A program made the translations under genes and the position numbers. The notes beneath the pieces were generated by a model. That model ran no database searches, was not told the origin of the DNA, and worked only from the letters and a program-made list of their open reading frames with translations. Positions 46,371 to 59,199 of a stretch of DNA of 64,000 nucleotides are shown piece after piece. Where the stretch lies: assembly GCF_004010155.1 (NCBI RefSeq), contig NZ_RRYH01000010.1:1-64000 (forward strand), in the 5' to 3' direction. The stretch comes from Solirhodobacter olei. Lineage in GTDB: Bacteria; Pseudomonadota; Alphaproteobacteria; Rhodobacterales; Rhodobacteraceae. Every line of letters begins with the position of its first letter. Position 1 is the stretch's first letter.

Positions 46371-47123
46371 TCAGATCAGCGCGTCCCAGATCAGCTTGCC
46401 GCCGGTGGCGACCAGCAGCACGTAGGTCAGCGCGAAGAACACCTTCTCGGGCACCGCGTGATGCGCCTTGACCCCCAGCCATGCGCCGATCAGCGCCACG
46501 GGGGCCAGCATCAGGTCCGCCAGCAGTGTCTGATGCGTGGCGATGCCCAGGCTCAGGAACGGGATGAACTTGATCAGGTTCACGATCCAGAAGACGATCA
46601 CGTTGGTCGCCTGGTACTCGGTCTTCGTGACGCCCTTCAGCAGCAGGTAGACCGCCGCCGGCGGGCTGCCCGCATTGGCGACGAAGCTGGTGAACCCGGT
46701 CCCGAAGCCCGAGACGAGCCCCGCCCGCGGCCCCACGCCATGCCCCTCCAGCCGCAGAAGGCCGGTGGAGCGCGCCATCTGGAAGGCGACGAACCCGATC
46801 GAGATCGCCCCGATGAGCAGCTTGAAGACATTGGGATTGGTCAGATGGTAGATCGCGGCGCCAAGCGCGATGCCGGGCAGCGCGCCGATCAGCAGCAGCT
46901 TCGCCGCGGTGCCGTCCCACTTGCCCCAATAGGGCTTCAGGGTGGCCACATCCATCATCATGAGAAGCGGCAGCATCAGGCCCACGGCGTGGCCGGGCGC
47001 GATCACAAGCGCCAGAATCGGCGTCGACGCAAAGGCCCCGCCACCGGCAAAACCGCCCTTGGAGACACCCGCGAACAGGACCGCGGGCACCGCCACGGCG
47101 AAGAACAGAAGATCGAAATGCAT
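46371..47123 (-). CDS. TauE/SafE family membrane protein
   Basis: A 250-residue inner-membrane protein with about eight helices. MHFDLLFFAVAVPAVLFAGVSKGG and VSGFGTGFTSFVANAGSPPA are typical repeats of the sulfite-exporter TauE/SafE family. The cargo could be sulfite, sulfoacetate or another small anion. The start at 47123 follows a GGCGGGGGGGC run. It converges on the epimerase gene and diverges from mdh. Confidence 0.87.
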   Translation of the reverse strand: MHFDLLFFAVAVPAVLFAGVSKGGFAGGGAFASTPILALVIAPGHAVGLMLPLLMMMDVATLKPYWGKWDGTAAKLLLIGALPGIALGAAIYHLTNPNVFKLLIGAISIGFVAFQMARSTGLLRLEGHGVGPRAGLVSGFGTGFTSFVANAGSPPAAVYLLLKGVTKTEYQATNVIVFWIVNLIKFIPFLSLGIATHQTLLADLMLAPVALIGAWLGVKAHHAVPEKVFFALTYVLLVATGGKLIWDALI

Positions 47124-47177
47124 GCCCCCCCGCCTCGTGCCGCCCGGGGATTTGCCCAGCGGGCCTTGCGGCTTTAG

Positions 47178-48254
<1,077 letters not shown>

Positions 48255-48328
48255 GCAGGCCGCCGCGCGCCGGGCGAAGGCCCGGGGCACGCCGCACCGC
48301 CTGCTTTCCTTAAGAATTGATGCAAACG

Positions 48329-48359
48329 AATCAGCGCCCTCGCGGCGCTGATTTCTTTT
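48329..48359 (+). terminator. Intrinsic terminator after mdh
   Basis: AATCAGCGCC (48329-48338), 5-nt loop, GGCGCTGATT (48344-48353), then TCTTTT. Good stem and U-tract. Confidence 0.85.
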
Positions 48360-48388
48360 GTGATCACACTTTTTCAGACCGTGATCAC
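48360..48388. promoter_or_regulatory. Pair of GTGATCAC palindromes upstream of sucC
   Basis: GTGATCAC at 48360-48367 and 48381-48388 (both followed by A), centres 21 bp apart, i.e. two helical turns. They lie after the mdh terminator and 108 bp before the sucC ATG. A dimeric regulator binding both in cooperation is plausible. The TGTGATCACA core lacks the 6-bp spacer of CRP sites. Confidence 0.6.
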
Positions 48389-48495
48389 AAAATCCGCTAT
48401 TTTCCCCCGAAACCCGCTCATCGCGTCGAATTGCGTTTATGGCCCCGGCCCGTTGTGCCAAGCCTCCGCCAAACTTCACCAGACGGGACGGTTTC

Positions 48496-49689
<1,194 letters not shown>

Positions 49690-49694
49690 ATCTG

Positions 49695-50579
49695 ATGGCC
49701 ATTCTCGTCGACGAAACGACCCGCGTCATCTGCCAGGGCCTCACCGGCTCGCAGGGCACCTTCCACTCCGAACAGGCCATCGCCTATGGCACCAAGATGG
49801 TTGGCGGCGTGACGCCCGGGAAGGGCGGCACCGAACACCTCGGCCTGCCGGTCTTCAACTCTGTGCACGAGGCCCGCGCCGTGACCGGCGCCAACGCCTC
49901 CGTCATCTACGTGCCGCCGCCCTATGCCGCCGACTCGATCCTCGAGGCGATCGACGCGGAGATGGAGCTGATCGTCTGTATCACCGAAGGCATCCCGGTT
50001 CTGGACATGATGAAGGTGAAGCGCGCGCTCGACGGCTCCGCTTCGCGCCTGATCGGGCCGAACTGCCCGGGCGTCATCACGCCCGACGCCTGCAAGATCG
50101 GCATCATGCCCGGCCACATCCACAAGCGCGGCAGCGTCGGCGTCGTCAGCCGCTCCGGCACGCTCACCTACGAGGCCGTGAAGCAGACCACCGACATGGG
50201 CCTCGGCCAGTCGACCGCGGTCGGCATCGGCGGCGACCCGATCAAGGGGACCGAGCATATCGACGTGCTCGAGATGTTCCTCGCCGACCCGGAAACCACC
50301 TCGCTGATCATGATCGGCGAGATCGGCGGTTCGGCCGAAGAGGAAGCCGCCCAGTTCCTCAAGGACGAGGCGAAGCGCGGCCGGGCCAAGCCCTGCGCAG
50401 GCTTCATCGCGGGCCGCACCGCGCCGAAGGGCCGCCGCATGGGTCACGCGGGCGCCATCGTCGCCGGCGGCAAGGGCGATGCGGAGAGTAAGATCGAGGC
50501 GATGCGTTCCGCCGGCATCGTCGTGGCCGACAGCCCGGCGACGCTGGGCGAGGCCGTCATGAAGGCGATCAAGGGGTAG
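49695..50579 (+). CDS. sucD: Succinyl-CoA synthetase alpha subunit
   Basis: A 294-residue CoA-binding subunit. [15 protein letters not shown] binds CoA, and [21 protein letters not shown] holds the phospho-His. It follows sucC with only five bases between. Downstream, an unrelated protein gene precedes sucA. Confidence 0.97.
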   Translation: MAILVDETTRVICQGLTGSQGTFHSEQAIAYGTKMVGGVTPGKGGTEHLGLPVFNSVHEARAVTGANASVIYVPPPYAADSILEAIDAEMELIVCITEGIPVLDMMKVKRALDGSASRLIGPNCPGVITPDACKIGIMPGHIHKRGSVGVVSRSGTLTYEAVKQTTDMGLGQSTAVGIGGDPIKGTEHIDVLEMFLADPETTSLIMIGEIGGSAEEEAAQFLKDEAKRGRAKPCAGFIAGRTAPKGRRMGHAGAIVAGGKGDAESKIEAMRSAGIVVADSPATLGEAVMKAIKG

Positions 50580-50587
50580 CCGGGGCC

Positions 50588-51400
50588 ATGCAGCCGGGCG
50601 CGATGCCAGAGCCGGAGCTTGGGCGACAGGGCCGTTGGGCCTCTGCCGCGCTGGCCCTCGGCTTGGCCATCGCGCCTCAGGCCCCGGCCCAGCCGCTGCC
50701 CGACAGCGCGGCCAAGTCCCCGCCCAGCCTGCAGGCGGTCCTGGCCGCCTGCACCGCGCCCGACGCGCGCTATGACACGACGGTAAAGGCCGTCGCTGCG
50801 ATGGGCTGGCAGCCCGTCACCCCGCCTGCCAAGCCGCCAAGCCAGGACGGGCGCTTCATGGCGCTGGCGAAGTCCGTTGGCCTCTACATCGCCCAGACGA
50901 AGACCGCGGCCGAGATCGGGGCCTTGTCCACGCCGCAGGGCGTGGCCCTCGCCCTCGGGCTTCAGGCGCTGCAGAGCATGGCCTTCCCCGGCACCAAGGC
51001 GGCCCCTGCCGCGGCCCGCTCGGTCTCCTTCTCCGGCCCCGGCGTCTCCATCAGCGTCGCCCGCCCGTCGGAGCGGACGGCGAACCTCATCCGCCGCTAT
51101 TTCGAACCGCAGCACTACCTGCCCGCCTCCGCCGGGGTCGCCTGCACCCTCGCCCTGGCCCCGGCCGACGAGGCGCTGCTGACCGGCCTGCCGGGCCTCG
51201 TCCGCGACCCGGGCGCCGCCAGCGGCGCCGTGCTCGGCGCCGGCCGGTTCGAGGCCGCGGCCGGCCGCTCCTCGCTGCAGGGCAGCTACTATCTCTACGA
51301 TCTCCCGGGTCTCTGGAAAGTGGCGGGCGCCGATCCGCAGTCGCCGCCGCCCCCGACCCTTCTCATCCTCAAAACCAGCTCAATTCGCGCGAACCGGTAG
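50588..51400 (+). CDS. Hypothetical exported protein between sucD and sucA
   Basis: A 270-residue protein that I do not recognise. A hydrophobic N-terminal stretch (WASAALALGLAIAPQAPAQ, about residues 17-35) looks like a signal peptide. The remainder is Ala/Pro-rich with a YLYDLPGLWKV segment near 240. A second ATG at 50603 is possible. It is on the same strand and spaced tightly between sucD (8 nt) and sucA (9 nt), so it is probably co-transcribed. No domain links it to the TCA cycle. Confidence 0.7.
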   Translation: MQPGAMPEPELGRQGRWASAALALGLAIAPQAPAQPLPDSAAKSPPSLQAVLAACTAPDARYDTTVKAVAAMGWQPVTPPAKPPSQDGRFMALAKSVGLYIAQTKTAAEIGALSTPQGVALALGLQALQSMAFPGTKAAPAAARSVSFSGPGVSISVARPSERTANLIRRYFEPQHYLPASAGVACTLALAPADEALLTGLPGLVRDPGAASGAVLGAGRFEAAAGRSSLQGSYYLYDLPGLWKVAGADPQSPPPPTLLILKTSSIRANR

Positions 51401-51409
51401 GGTATCCCC

Positions 51410-54373
51410 ATGACCGAACACTCCCCCAACGACGCCTTCCACGCCTCCTCCTTCCTGCAGGGGGCGAATGCCGAATACGTGGCCCAGCTCGAGGCGCGAT
51501 ACGCCGCCGATCCGGCCTCCGTCGACGCGCAATGGGCGGAATTCTTCGCCGCGCTCGGCGACAGCGAGGCCGAGGCCCGCCGCCAGGCCGCAGGCCCCTC
51601 CTGGGCCCGCACCGACTGGCCGCCCGTCCCGACCGACGAGCTGACCGCCGCGATGACCGGCGAATGGCCGATGATCCCGGCCAAGGACGTGAAGGCCGCC
51701 GGCGACAAGATCGCCGCCAAGGCCGCCGAGAAGGGCGTCAGCCTCTCCGACGCCCAGCTGCAGCGCGCCGTGCTCGATTCGATCCGCGCGCTGATGATCA
51801 TCCGCGCCTACCGGATCCGCGGCCATCTCGTCGCCGATCTCGACCCGCTGCGCATCTCCGACAAGGGCACCCATCCGGAGCTGGAGCCCAAGTCCTACGG
51901 CTTCGCCGAGGCCGACATGGACCGGCCGATCTTCATCGACAACGTGCTGGGGCTGCAGACCGCCTCCATGCGCCAGATCCTGGAGATCGTGAAGCGCACC
52001 TACTGCGGCACCTTCGCGCTGCAGTACATGCACATCTCCGACCCCGAGGAAGCCGCCTGGCTGAAGGAGCGGATCGAGGGCTACGGCAAGGAAATCAGCT
52101 TCACCCGCGAAGGCCGCCGGGCCATCCTGAACAAGCTGGTCGAGGCCGAGGGCTTCGAGAAGTTCCTCCACGTCAAGTACATGGGCACCAAGCGCTTCGG
52201 CCTCGACGGCGGCGAAAGCCTGATCCCGGCGATGGAGCAGATCGTCAAGCGCGGCGGCGCGCTGGGGGTGAAGGAGATCGTGATCGGCATGCCGCACCGC
52301 GGCCGCCTCTCGGTCCTCGCCAATGTGATGCAGAAGCCCTACCGCGCGATCTTCAACGAATTCCAGGGCGGCAGCTTCAAGCCCGAGGACGTCGACGGCT
52401 CGGGCGACGTGAAATACCACCTCGGCGCCTCGTCCGATCGCAGCTTCGACGGCAACACCGTCCACCTGTCGCTCACCGCCAACCCCTCGCACCTGGAAGC
52501 CGTGAACCCGGTCGTGCTCGGCAAGGCCCGCGCCAAGCAGGACCAGCGCGCCGACACCGACCGCCACCAGATCCTGCCGATCCTGCTGCATGGCGACGCG
52601 GCCTTCGCGGGCCAGGGCGTCGTCGCGGAATGCTTCGGGCTTTCCGGGCTGAAGGGCCACCGCACCGGCGGCACCATCCATATCGTGGTGAACAACCAGA
52701 TCGGCTTCACCACCGCACCCAGCTTCTCGCGCTCCTCGCCGTACCCGACCGACATCGCCCTGATGGTCGAGGCGCCGATCTTCCACGTCAACGGCGACGA
52801 CCCGGAGGCCGTGGTCCACGCCGCTAAGGTCGCCACCGAGTTCCGCCAGAAGTTCCACAAGGACGTGGTGATCGACATCTTCTGCTACCGCCGCTTCGGC
52901 CACAACGAGGGGGATGAACCGATGTTCACCAACCCCCTCATGTACAACCGGATCAAGAAGCAGAAGACCACGCTCCAGCTCTACACCGAGCGGCTCGTCA
53001 AGGACGGGCTGATCCCGGAGGGCGAGATCGAGGACATGAAGGCCGCCTTCCAGTCCCACCTCAACGAAGAGTTCGAGGCTGGCAAGGACTACCGCCCGAA
53101 CAAGGCCGACTGGCTGGACGGGCGCTGGTCCGGCATGGGCCGCGAGGGCGAGGAATACCAGCCCGGCCAGACCGCGATCGCCCCCGAGACGCTGAAGGAG
53201 GTCGGCGCGGCGCTTACCCGCGTGCCGCAGGGCTTCGACCTGCACAAGACCGTCGGCCGCCTGCTCGAGGCCAAGGCCAAGATGGTCGAGACCCGGCAGG
53301 GCTTCGACTGGGCCACGGCCGAGGCGCTCGCCTTCGGCAGCCTGCTGACCGAGGGTTTCCCGGTCCGCCTGTCCGGACAGGACTGCACCCGCGGCACCTT
53401 CTCGCAGCGCCATTCCGGCTTCGTCGACCAGTCGACCGAGGAACGCTACTACCCGCTCAACAACATCCGCAACGGCCAGTCGCGCTACGAGGTCATCGAC
53501 TCGATGCTCTCCGAATACGCGGTGCTCGGGTTCGAATACGGCTACTCGATGGCAGAGCCCAACGCGCTGACGATGTGGGAAGCCCAGTTCGGCGACTTCG
53601 CCAACGGCGCGCAGATCATGTTCGACCAGTTCATCTCCTCGGGCGAGTCGAAGTGGCTGCGGATGTCAGGCCTCGTGATGCTCCTGCCGCACGGCTACGA
53701 GGGTCAGGGCCCCGAGCACTCCTCGGCCCGGCTGGAACGCTGGCTGCAGCTCTGCGCCCAGGACAACTGGATCGTCGCCAACTGCTCGACGCCGGCGAAC
53801 TACTTCCACATCCTGCGCCGCCAGATCCACCGCAGCTTCCGCAAGCCGCTGGTGCTGATGACGCCGAAGTCTCTGCTGCGCCACCCGCTGGCGATCTCGG
53901 ATGCCGCCGATTTCACCACCGGCTCCGCCTTCCACCGCGTCCTCTGGGACGACGCGCAGAAGGGGCATTCGGACACGACGCTGGTCGCCGACGCCAAGAT
54001 CAAGCGCGTGGTGCTCTGCTCCGGCAAGGTCTACTACGACCTGCTGGCCGAGCGCGACAAGCGCGGCATCGACGACGTCTACCTGATGCGGATCGAGCAG
54101 TTCTACCCCTTCCCGGCGATGGCGCTGTCGAAGGAACTCGACCGCTTCAAGCAGGCGGAAATCGTCTGGTGCCAGGAAGAGCCGAAAAACCAGGGCGCCT
54201 GGACCTTCATCGAGCCGAACATCGAATGGGTGCTGACGCGCCTCGGCTCGAAGCACCAGCGCCCGCGCTACGTCGGCCGCGCCGCCTCGGCCTCGCCCGC
54301 CACTGGCCTCATGAGCCAGCACAAGAGCCAGCAGGAGACGCTCGTTAACGAAGCGTTGACCATCGGAGAATGA
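51410..54373 (+). CDS. sucA: 2-Oxoglutarate dehydrogenase E1 component
   Basis: A 987-residue thiamine-diphosphate decarboxylase. It starts with the [20 protein letters not shown] lipoyl-docking helix; [13 protein letters not shown] and [15 protein letters not shown] are hallmark motifs. It passes the succinyl group to SucB. The stop overlaps the sucB ATG (ATGAGCATG). The length is standard for an Alphaproteobacterium. Confidence 0.97.
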   Translation: MTEHSPNDAFHASSFLQGANAEYVAQLEARYAADPASVDAQWAEFFAALGDSEAEARRQAAGPSWARTDWPPVPTDELTAAMTGEWPMIPAKDVKAAGDKIAAKAAEKGVSLSDAQLQRAVLDSIRALMIIRAYRIRGHLVADLDPLRISDKGTHPELEPKSYGFAEADMDRPIFIDNVLGLQTASMRQILEIVKRTYCGTFALQYMHISDPEEAAWLKERIEGYGKEISFTREGRRAILNKLVEAEGFEKFLHVKYMGTKRFGLDGGESLIPAMEQIVKRGGALGVKEIVIGMPHRGRLSVLANVMQKPYRAIFNEFQGGSFKPEDVDGSGDVKYHLGASSDRSFDGNTVHLSLTANPSHLEAVNPVVLGKARAKQDQRADTDRHQILPILLHGDAAFAGQGVVAECFGLSGLKGHRTGGTIHIVVNNQIGFTTAPSFSRSSPYPTDIALMVEAPIFHVNGDDPEAVVHAAKVATEFRQKFHKDVVIDIFCYRRFGHNEGDEPMFTNPLMYNRIKKQKTTLQLYTERLVKDGLIPEGEIEDMKAAFQSHLNEEFEAGKDYRPNKADWLDGRWSGMGREGEEYQPGQTAIAPETLKEVGAALTRVPQGFDLHKTVGRLLEAKAKMVETRQGFDWATAEALAFGSLLTEGFPVRLSGQDCTRGTFSQRHSGFVDQSTEERYYPLNNIRNGQSRYEVIDSMLSEYAVLGFEYGYSMAEPNALTMWEAQFGDFANGAQIMFDQFISSGESKWLRMSGLVMLLPHGYEGQGPEHSSARLERWLQLCAQDNWIVANCSTPANYFHILRRQIHRSFRKPLVLMTPKSLLRHPLAISDAADFTTGSAFHRVLWDDAQKGHSDTTLVADAKIKRVVLCSGKVYYDLLAERDKRGIDDVYLMRIEQFYPFPAMALSKELDRFKQAEIVWCQEEPKNQGAWTFIEPNIEWVLTRLGSKHQRPRYVGRAASASPATGLMSQHKSQQETLVNEALTIGE

Positions 54374-55917
54374 GCATGACGACGGAAGTCCGGGTTCCGA
54401 CCCTTGGGGAAAGCGTGTCGGAGGCGACGGTCGCCACCTGGTTCAGGAAGGTGGGCGACAACGTTGCCGAAGACGAGATCCTCTGCGAGCTGGAAACCGA
54501 CAAGGTGACGGTGGAAGTCCACGCCCCGTCCGCCGGCAAGCTGATCGAGATCGTGGCGCCGGAAGGCGCCACGGTAGGCATATCCGCCCTTCTGGCCCAG
54601 CTCGGGGCCGCAGAGGAAGGCGCGAAGGACAATCAACCGCCAAAGGCGGCCGCGAAGGCCCGGGCCAATGGCGCAGGAGAGGCGAAGATGATCGACGTGA
54701 TGGTGCCGACCCTCGGCGAAAGCGTGACCGAGGCAACCGTTGCCAGCTGGTTCAAGAAGCCCGGCGACCATGTCGCGCAGGACGAGATGCTGTGCGAACT
54801 GGAAACCGACAAGGTCTCGGTCGAGGTTCCCGCCCCCGCCTCGGGCGTGCTGAAGGAAATCATCGCCGAGGAGGGCGCGACCGTCGCCGCCTCCGCCAGG
54901 CTCGCCGTGATCGCCGAGGGCGAAGCGGGCGACGCGCCCGCCGCCGACACCGCTTCGGCCCCCGCCCCGGCCAGGGCCGAGGAGGCCCCGGCCCCCGCCG
55001 CAGCGCCCGCGCGCTCTGACGTGGAAGACGCGCCCTCGGCCAAGAAGGCCATGGCCGACGCCGGCCTCGACCGCGCGCAGGTCCAGGGCACCGGCCGCGA
55101 CGGCCGCGTGATGAAGGAAGACGTGGCCCGCGCCGTCTCGGCGACGAAATCCGCCCCGCCGCCGCCCGCCGCCGAGGCCCCGGCCCTGCCGCGCGGCCCG
55201 GTCTCTGCCGATGACGCCGCCCGCGAGGAACGCGTGAAGATGACCCGCCTGCGCCAGACCATCGCGCGCCGGCTGAAGGACGCGCAGAACTCCGCGGCGA
55301 TGCTGACGACCTACAACGAGGTCGACATGTCCGCGATCATGGAACTGCGCAACGAATACAAAGGCGTCTTCGAGAAGAAGCACGGCGTGAAGCTCGGCTT
55401 CATGTCCTTCTTCGTGAAGGCCTGCTGCCATGCCCTGAAGGAAGTGCCCGACGTCAACGCCGAGATCGACGGCACCGAGGTGATCTACAAGAACTACGTC
55501 CACATGGGCGTGGCCGTGGGCACCCCCTCGGGCCTCGTCGTCCCGGTGGTGCGCGACGCCGACCAGATGGGCTTCGCCGCGATCGAGAAGAAGATCGCCG
55601 AACTGGGCACCCGCGCTCGCGACGGCAAGCTCTCGATGGCCGAGATGCAGGGCGGCTCCTTCACCATCTCCAACGGCGGCGTCTACGGCTCGCTGATGTC
55701 CTCGCCGATCCTCAACCCGCCGCAGTCGGGCATCCTCGGGATGCACAAGATCCAGGACCGCCCGGTCGTGGTCGGCGGCCAGATCGTCATCCGCCCGATG
55801 ATGTATCTCGCGCTCAGCTACGACCACCGCATCGTCGACGGCAAGGGCGCGGTGACCTTCCTCGTCCGCGTCAAGGAAGCGCTCGAGGATCCGCGCCGCC
55901 TGCTGATGGATCTGTGA
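54370..55917 (+). CDS. sucB: Dihydrolipoyllysine succinyltransferase (E2) with two lipoyl domains
   Basis: A 515-residue E2 core. Two lipoyl domains are present, with lipoyl lysines in [12 protein letters not shown] (near residue 45) and [12 protein letters not shown] (near 148). A peripheral-subunit-binding helix ([13 protein letters not shown]) follows, then the catalytic domain ending in [12 protein letters not shown]. Most E. coli-type SucB have one lipoyl domain. An alternative start at 54376 removes two residues. It is coupled to sucA by overlap. Confidence 0.96.
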   Translation: MSMTTEVRVPTLGESVSEATVATWFRKVGDNVAEDEILCELETDKVTVEVHAPSAGKLIEIVAPEGATVGISALLAQLGAAEEGAKDNQPPKAAAKARANGAGEAKMIDVMVPTLGESVTEATVASWFKKPGDHVAQDEMLCELETDKVSVEVPAPASGVLKEIIAEEGATVAASARLAVIAEGEAGDAPAADTASAPAPARAEEAPAPAAAPARSDVEDAPSAKKAMADAGLDRAQVQGTGRDGRVMKEDVARAVSATKSAPPPPAAEAPALPRGPVSADDAAREERVKMTRLRQTIARRLKDAQNSAAMLTTYNEVDMSAIMELRNEYKGVFEKKHGVKLGFMSFFVKACCHALKEVPDVNAEIDGTEVIYKNYVHMGVAVGTPSGLVVPVVRDADQMGFAAIEKKIAELGTRARDGKLSMAEMQGGSFTISNGGVYGSLMSSPILNPPQSGILGMHKIQDRPVVVGGQIVIRPMMYLALSYDHRIVDGKGAVTFLVRVKEALEDPRRLLMDL

Positions 55918-55924
55918 GGCGGCC

Positions 55925-56485
55925 ATGCTCGCCAGGCTGACCGCGAACTGGGTCTATGGTGGCGCGATGGCGGGGATCCTGCTCCTCGTCCTCGCGCCGC
56001 TTCTCACCCGCGCACTCGGCCCGGCGGGCACGCTCTGCTATCTCGCCCTGCCGGTCTACATGCTCCACCAGTGGGAGGAGCATGACGGCGACCGCTTCCG
56101 CCTCTACATCAACGGAACCGTGGCGAAGGGCCGGGCCGGGCTGACCCACGGCGACGTCTTCATCGTCAACATCGTCGCCGTCTGGGCCCTTTTCGCCGCC
56201 GCGCTCTGGCTGACCGAGGACGCCGGCCCCGGCTGGGCCCTCGTTCCCATCTGGCTGATCCTGGTCAACGGCGTCATCCATCTCCTGCCCGCGGCGTTCA
56301 GGCGCCGTTACAACCCCGGGGCCTGGACCGCGCTCGTCCTCTTCCTGCCCTTCGGCCTCTGGAGCCTCGCGCGGCTCGCGCCGCAGGCCGGCGCCGGGGC
56401 CGAGGCCGGCGCACTGGCCCTTGCCCTCGCCATTCATCTCGCCATCATGGCCCGGGCAATGCGCCCCGTTGCGGCGCGCCCCTAG
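55925..56485 (+). CDS. HXXEE-domain membrane protein
   Basis: A 186-residue protein with about five membrane segments and the HXXEE hallmark in MLHQWEEHDGDRFR (near 47-60), a motif of unknown function. It begins 7 nt after sucB, so it is probably transcribed with the oxoglutarate dehydrogenase genes. Confidence 0.83.
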   Translation: MLARLTANWVYGGAMAGILLLVLAPLLTRALGPAGTLCYLALPVYMLHQWEEHDGDRFRLYINGTVAKGRAGLTHGDVFIVNIVAVWALFAAALWLTEDAGPGWALVPIWLILVNGVIHLLPAAFRRRYNPGAWTALVLFLPFGLWSLARLAPQAGAGAEAGALALALAIHLAIMARAMRPVAARP

Positions 56486-56498
56486 ACGGAGCCCAAAG

Positions 56499-56888
56499 AT
56501 GCTCACCCACGAAATGACCATCCTCGCCCTCTACGGCCTCCTGGTCGCCCTCACCCTTCTCGGGCAGGCCACGGGCGCCGCGACCCAGCTCGACATGGGC
56601 TACCTGCTTTCCTCCCGCGACGAGAAGCGGACGCTGGAGGGCATGGCCGGCCGCTTCGACCGCGCGCTGAACAACTCCGTCGTCGCCATGGCGCTCTTCG
56701 CCCCGGCAATCCTGATCCTGAACGCGAACGACGCCTTCAGCCCCGACACGCTGATCCTCGCCCAGCTCTTCCTCGGCGCCCGCGTGCTCTACCTGCCGGC
56801 CTATGTCTTCAACCTCGTCGGCTTCCGCACCCTTTTCTGGCTGATCGGCTTCGCCTCCACCGTCCTGCTGCTGCTCCTCGCCCTCTGA
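56499..56888 (+). CDS. MAPEG family membrane protein
   Basis: A 129-residue four-helix protein. EKRTLEGMAGRFDRALNNSVVAM and LYLPAYVFNLVGFRTLFW are MAPEG-type sequences (eicosanoid/glutathione metabolism family). The activity in bacteria is largely unknown. It follows the HXXEE gene by 13 nt and precedes lpd. A repeat unit lies between them. Confidence 0.83.
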   Translation: MLTHEMTILALYGLLVALTLLGQATGAATQLDMGYLLSSRDEKRTLEGMAGRFDRALNNSVVAMALFAPAILILNANDAFSPDTLILAQLFLGARVLYLPAYVFNLVGFRTLFWLIGFASTVLLLLLAL

Positions 56889-56917
56889 GCCGATGACGCG
56901 ACAGCCGCACAACACCG

Positions 56918-56970
56918 CTTTTTCTTGGCACAAATACTCCGGGGGTCCGGGGGCAGAGCCCCCGGCCCCG
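56918..56970 (+). repeat. Second repeat family, copy 4
   Basis: TTTTTCTTGGCACAAATAC then CCGGGGGTCC and a hairpin GGGGGC-AGA-GCCCCC (56949-56963). It is within the sucB-lpd cluster, 22 bp upstream of lpd. Confidence 0.65.
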
Positions 56971-56990
56971 ACACAGAAAGGACCCCTCCC

Positions 56991-58379
56991 ATGGCCAGCT
57001 ATGATGTGATCGTGATCGGTTCCGGACCGGGGGGCTACGTCTGCGCGATCCGCTGCGCCCAGCTCGGCCTCAAGACCGCCTGCGTCGAGGGCCGCGAGAC
57101 GCTCGGCGGCACCTGCCTCAACATCGGCTGCATCCCCTCGAAGGCGCTGCTGCACGCCTCGCACATGGTCCACGAGGCCGAAACCAGCTTCGCCGAGATG
57201 GGCGTGAAGGTCTCCGCCCCCAAGGTCGACTGGGCCAAGATGCAGGCCTTCAAGGAAGACGTCGTCTCCCAGAACACCAAGGGTGTGGAGTTCCTGTTCA
57301 AGAAGAACAAGATCGACCGGCTCACCGGCTGGGCCTCGATCCCCGCCGCGGGCAAGGTGAAAATCGGCGACGAGGTCCACGAGGCGAAGCACATCGTCAT
57401 CGCCTCCGGCTCCGAAGCCTCCAGCCTGCCCGGCGTGACGGTGGACGAGGAGAGCGTCGTCACCTCCACCGGCGCGCTCAGCCTGCCGAAGATTCCCAAG
57501 ACCATGGTTGTGATCGGCGGCGGCGTCATCGGGCTGGAACTCGGCTCGGTCTACTCCCGCCTCGGCACCAAGGTGACCGTCGTGGAATTCCTCGACACGC
57601 TGATCCCGGGCTCGGACGCAGAGGTCCAGCGCACCTTCGCGCGACTCCTGAAGAAACAGGGGCTGGAGATCATCACCGGCGCCGCGGTCCAGAAGGTCGA
57701 GAGCACCAAGACCAAGTCCAAGGTCAGCTACAAGATGCGCAAGGACGGCAAGGAGGCGGTGATCGAGGCAGAGACCGTGCTCGTCGCCACCGGCCGGCGC
57801 GCCTACACCAAGGGCCTCGGGCTGGAGGCGCTGGGCGTGACCCTGACCGAGCGCGGCCAGATCGCGACCGACAAGAGCTGGCGCACCAACGTGCCGGGCG
57901 TCTACGCCATCGGCGACGCCATCGCCGGCCCGATGCTCGCCCACAAGGCCGAGGACGAGGGCATGGCCGTGGCAGAGGTCATCGCCGGCCAGCATGGCCA
58001 TGTGAACTACGGCGTCATCCCCGGCGTCATCTACACCTCGCCCGAGGTCGCATCCGTCGGCGAGACCGAGGAAAGCCTTAAGGCCGCGGGCCGCGCCTAC
58101 AAGGCCGGCAAGTTCTCCTTCATGGGCAACGGCCGGGCGCGGGCGACCTTCTCCGCCGAGGGCTTCGTGAAGATCCTCGCCGACAAGGAGACGGACCGCA
58201 TCCTCGGCGCCCATATCATCGGCCCGGCGGCGGGAGAGCTGATTGCCGAGATCTGCGTCGCCATGGAATTCGGCGCCGCGGCAGAAGACGTCGCCCGCAC
58301 CTGCCACGCCCACCCGACCTATTCGGAAGCGGTGCGCGAGGCGGCGCTCGCCTGCGGCGACGGCGCCATCCACGCCTGA
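56991..58379 (+). CDS. lpd: Dihydrolipoyl dehydrogenase (E3)
   Basis: A 462-residue flavoprotein. The redox disulfide is in [16 protein letters not shown] (near 39-54), the FAD motif is [13 protein letters not shown] (near 8-20), the NAD motif [13 protein letters not shown] and the active-site His-Glu pair in [12 protein letters not shown]. It reoxidises the SucB lipoyl groups. It completes the 2-oxoglutarate dehydrogenase set. Confidence 0.97.
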   Translation: MASYDVIVIGSGPGGYVCAIRCAQLGLKTACVEGRETLGGTCLNIGCIPSKALLHASHMVHEAETSFAEMGVKVSAPKVDWAKMQAFKEDVVSQNTKGVEFLFKKNKIDRLTGWASIPAAGKVKIGDEVHEAKHIVIASGSEASSLPGVTVDEESVVTSTGALSLPKIPKTMVVIGGGVIGLELGSVYSRLGTKVTVVEFLDTLIPGSDAEVQRTFARLLKKQGLEIITGAAVQKVESTKTKSKVSYKMRKDGKEAVIEAETVLVATGRRAYTKGLGLEALGVTLTERGQIATDKSWRTNVPGVYAIGDAIAGPMLAHKAEDEGMAVAEVIAGQHGHVNYGVIPGVIYTSPEVASVGETEESLKAAGRAYKAGKFSFMGNGRARATFSAEGFVKILADKETDRILGAHIIGPAAGELIAEICVAMEFGAAAEDVARTCHAHPTYSEAVREAALACGDGAIHA

Positions 58380-58407
58380 TCGGCCGGGGACGGCCGGCTC
58401 GCCGAAG

Positions 58408-58428
58408 GGTGCGCATTCATTGCGCACC
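58408..58428 (+). repeat. Single GGTGCGCA/TGCGCACC repeat, copy D
   Basis: GGTGCGCA-TTCAT-TGCGCACC between convergent lpd and DUF1523 genes. It is the third unit of the composite repeat without its GC-rich hairpins; a different hairpin (GGGGGGC/GCCCCCC, 58460-58480) follows. Confidence 0.75.
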
Positions 58429-58493
58429 ACCCCACCGTAACGCCCCGCCCCCCTTTCCATGGGGGGCGCAGCCCCCCGCCCGATAAGGCGGCG

Positions 58494-59126
58494 CTACCGC
58501 CCGCCGAACCGCCGCCAGAACCCCTTGGCCCGGTCGTCTGCTTCGTCCAGCACATCGGCCACATCCGCCAGCACCGGCGCCACCCGCCGCCGCTGGAACC
58601 GGATCCACCAGCGCCGGATGAACAGCAGCAGCAGCGCCAGAAGCGCCAGCACGATCACGCTGGTCCAGGGAAAGACCGTCACATCGGGGCCAGAGACCTT
58701 CCGGATGCTCAGCGCATTGGGAAAGATCGTCAGCAGCTGGCTGCGCCAGCCGTAGAAGGTCACCATCGCCCAGACCGGCTGGTCGGTCTTGGAGACCAGC
58801 TCCTGCGCCCGCGTCTGCAGGTTGAACGTGTCGAATTTGAAATAGGGCGGCCAGCCCCAGCCGGTATCCTCGTTGCGGAACACCATTGGCTCGCCGTTCG
58901 GCTTCACCGTCTGGATGAACTTGATGTCGCGCCCCTGCCCCGGCGCGTTCGAGCCCTTCGTCCCCGCGTCGGGAGAGGCGAAGAACCAGCCGTTGATCCC
59001 CATGTCGATCCGCTGGCTGGTGACGCCCACGACGCGGACGACCTGGTGGCTCGGCAGGGTGTAATCGAGGAACGCGATGACGATCAGCGCCAGCCCGAGC
59101 AGGAAACCCCATTTCACATATCGCAT
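58494..59126 (-). CDS. DUF1523 family membrane protein
   Basis: A 210-residue protein. One helix lies at the start (FLLGLALIVIAFLDYTL) and another near 160-180 (VIVLALLALLLLFIRRWW), so the middle part (residues 30-155) should face the periplasm. The GINGWFFASPD and YGWRSQLLTIFPNA segments match Rhodobacterales DUF1523 proteins. Function is unknown. MRYVKWGF at 59126 is the preferred start, with GAGGG upstream. Confidence 0.83.
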   Translation of the reverse strand: MRYVKWGFLLGLALIVIAFLDYTLPSHQVVRVVGVTSQRIDMGINGWFFASPDAGTKGSNAPGQGRDIKFIQTVKPNGEPMVFRNEDTGWGWPPYFKFDTFNLQTRAQELVSKTDQPVWAMVTFYGWRSQLLTIFPNALSIRKVSGPDVTVFPWTSVIVLALLALLLLFIRRWWIRFQRRRVAPVLADVADVLDEADDRAKGFWRRFGGR

Positions 59127-59199
59127 CGCACCCTCGGTCTGCCCGGTTCCGGCCATCTCGGCCCTGCCCCAATCTAGGCACCATGCGGCAGCGCGGCAA

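Noticed and set aside
48359-48368. TGTGATCACA as a CRP site
   Set aside because: CRP sites have TGTGA and TCACA separated by six bases; here they overlap directly.
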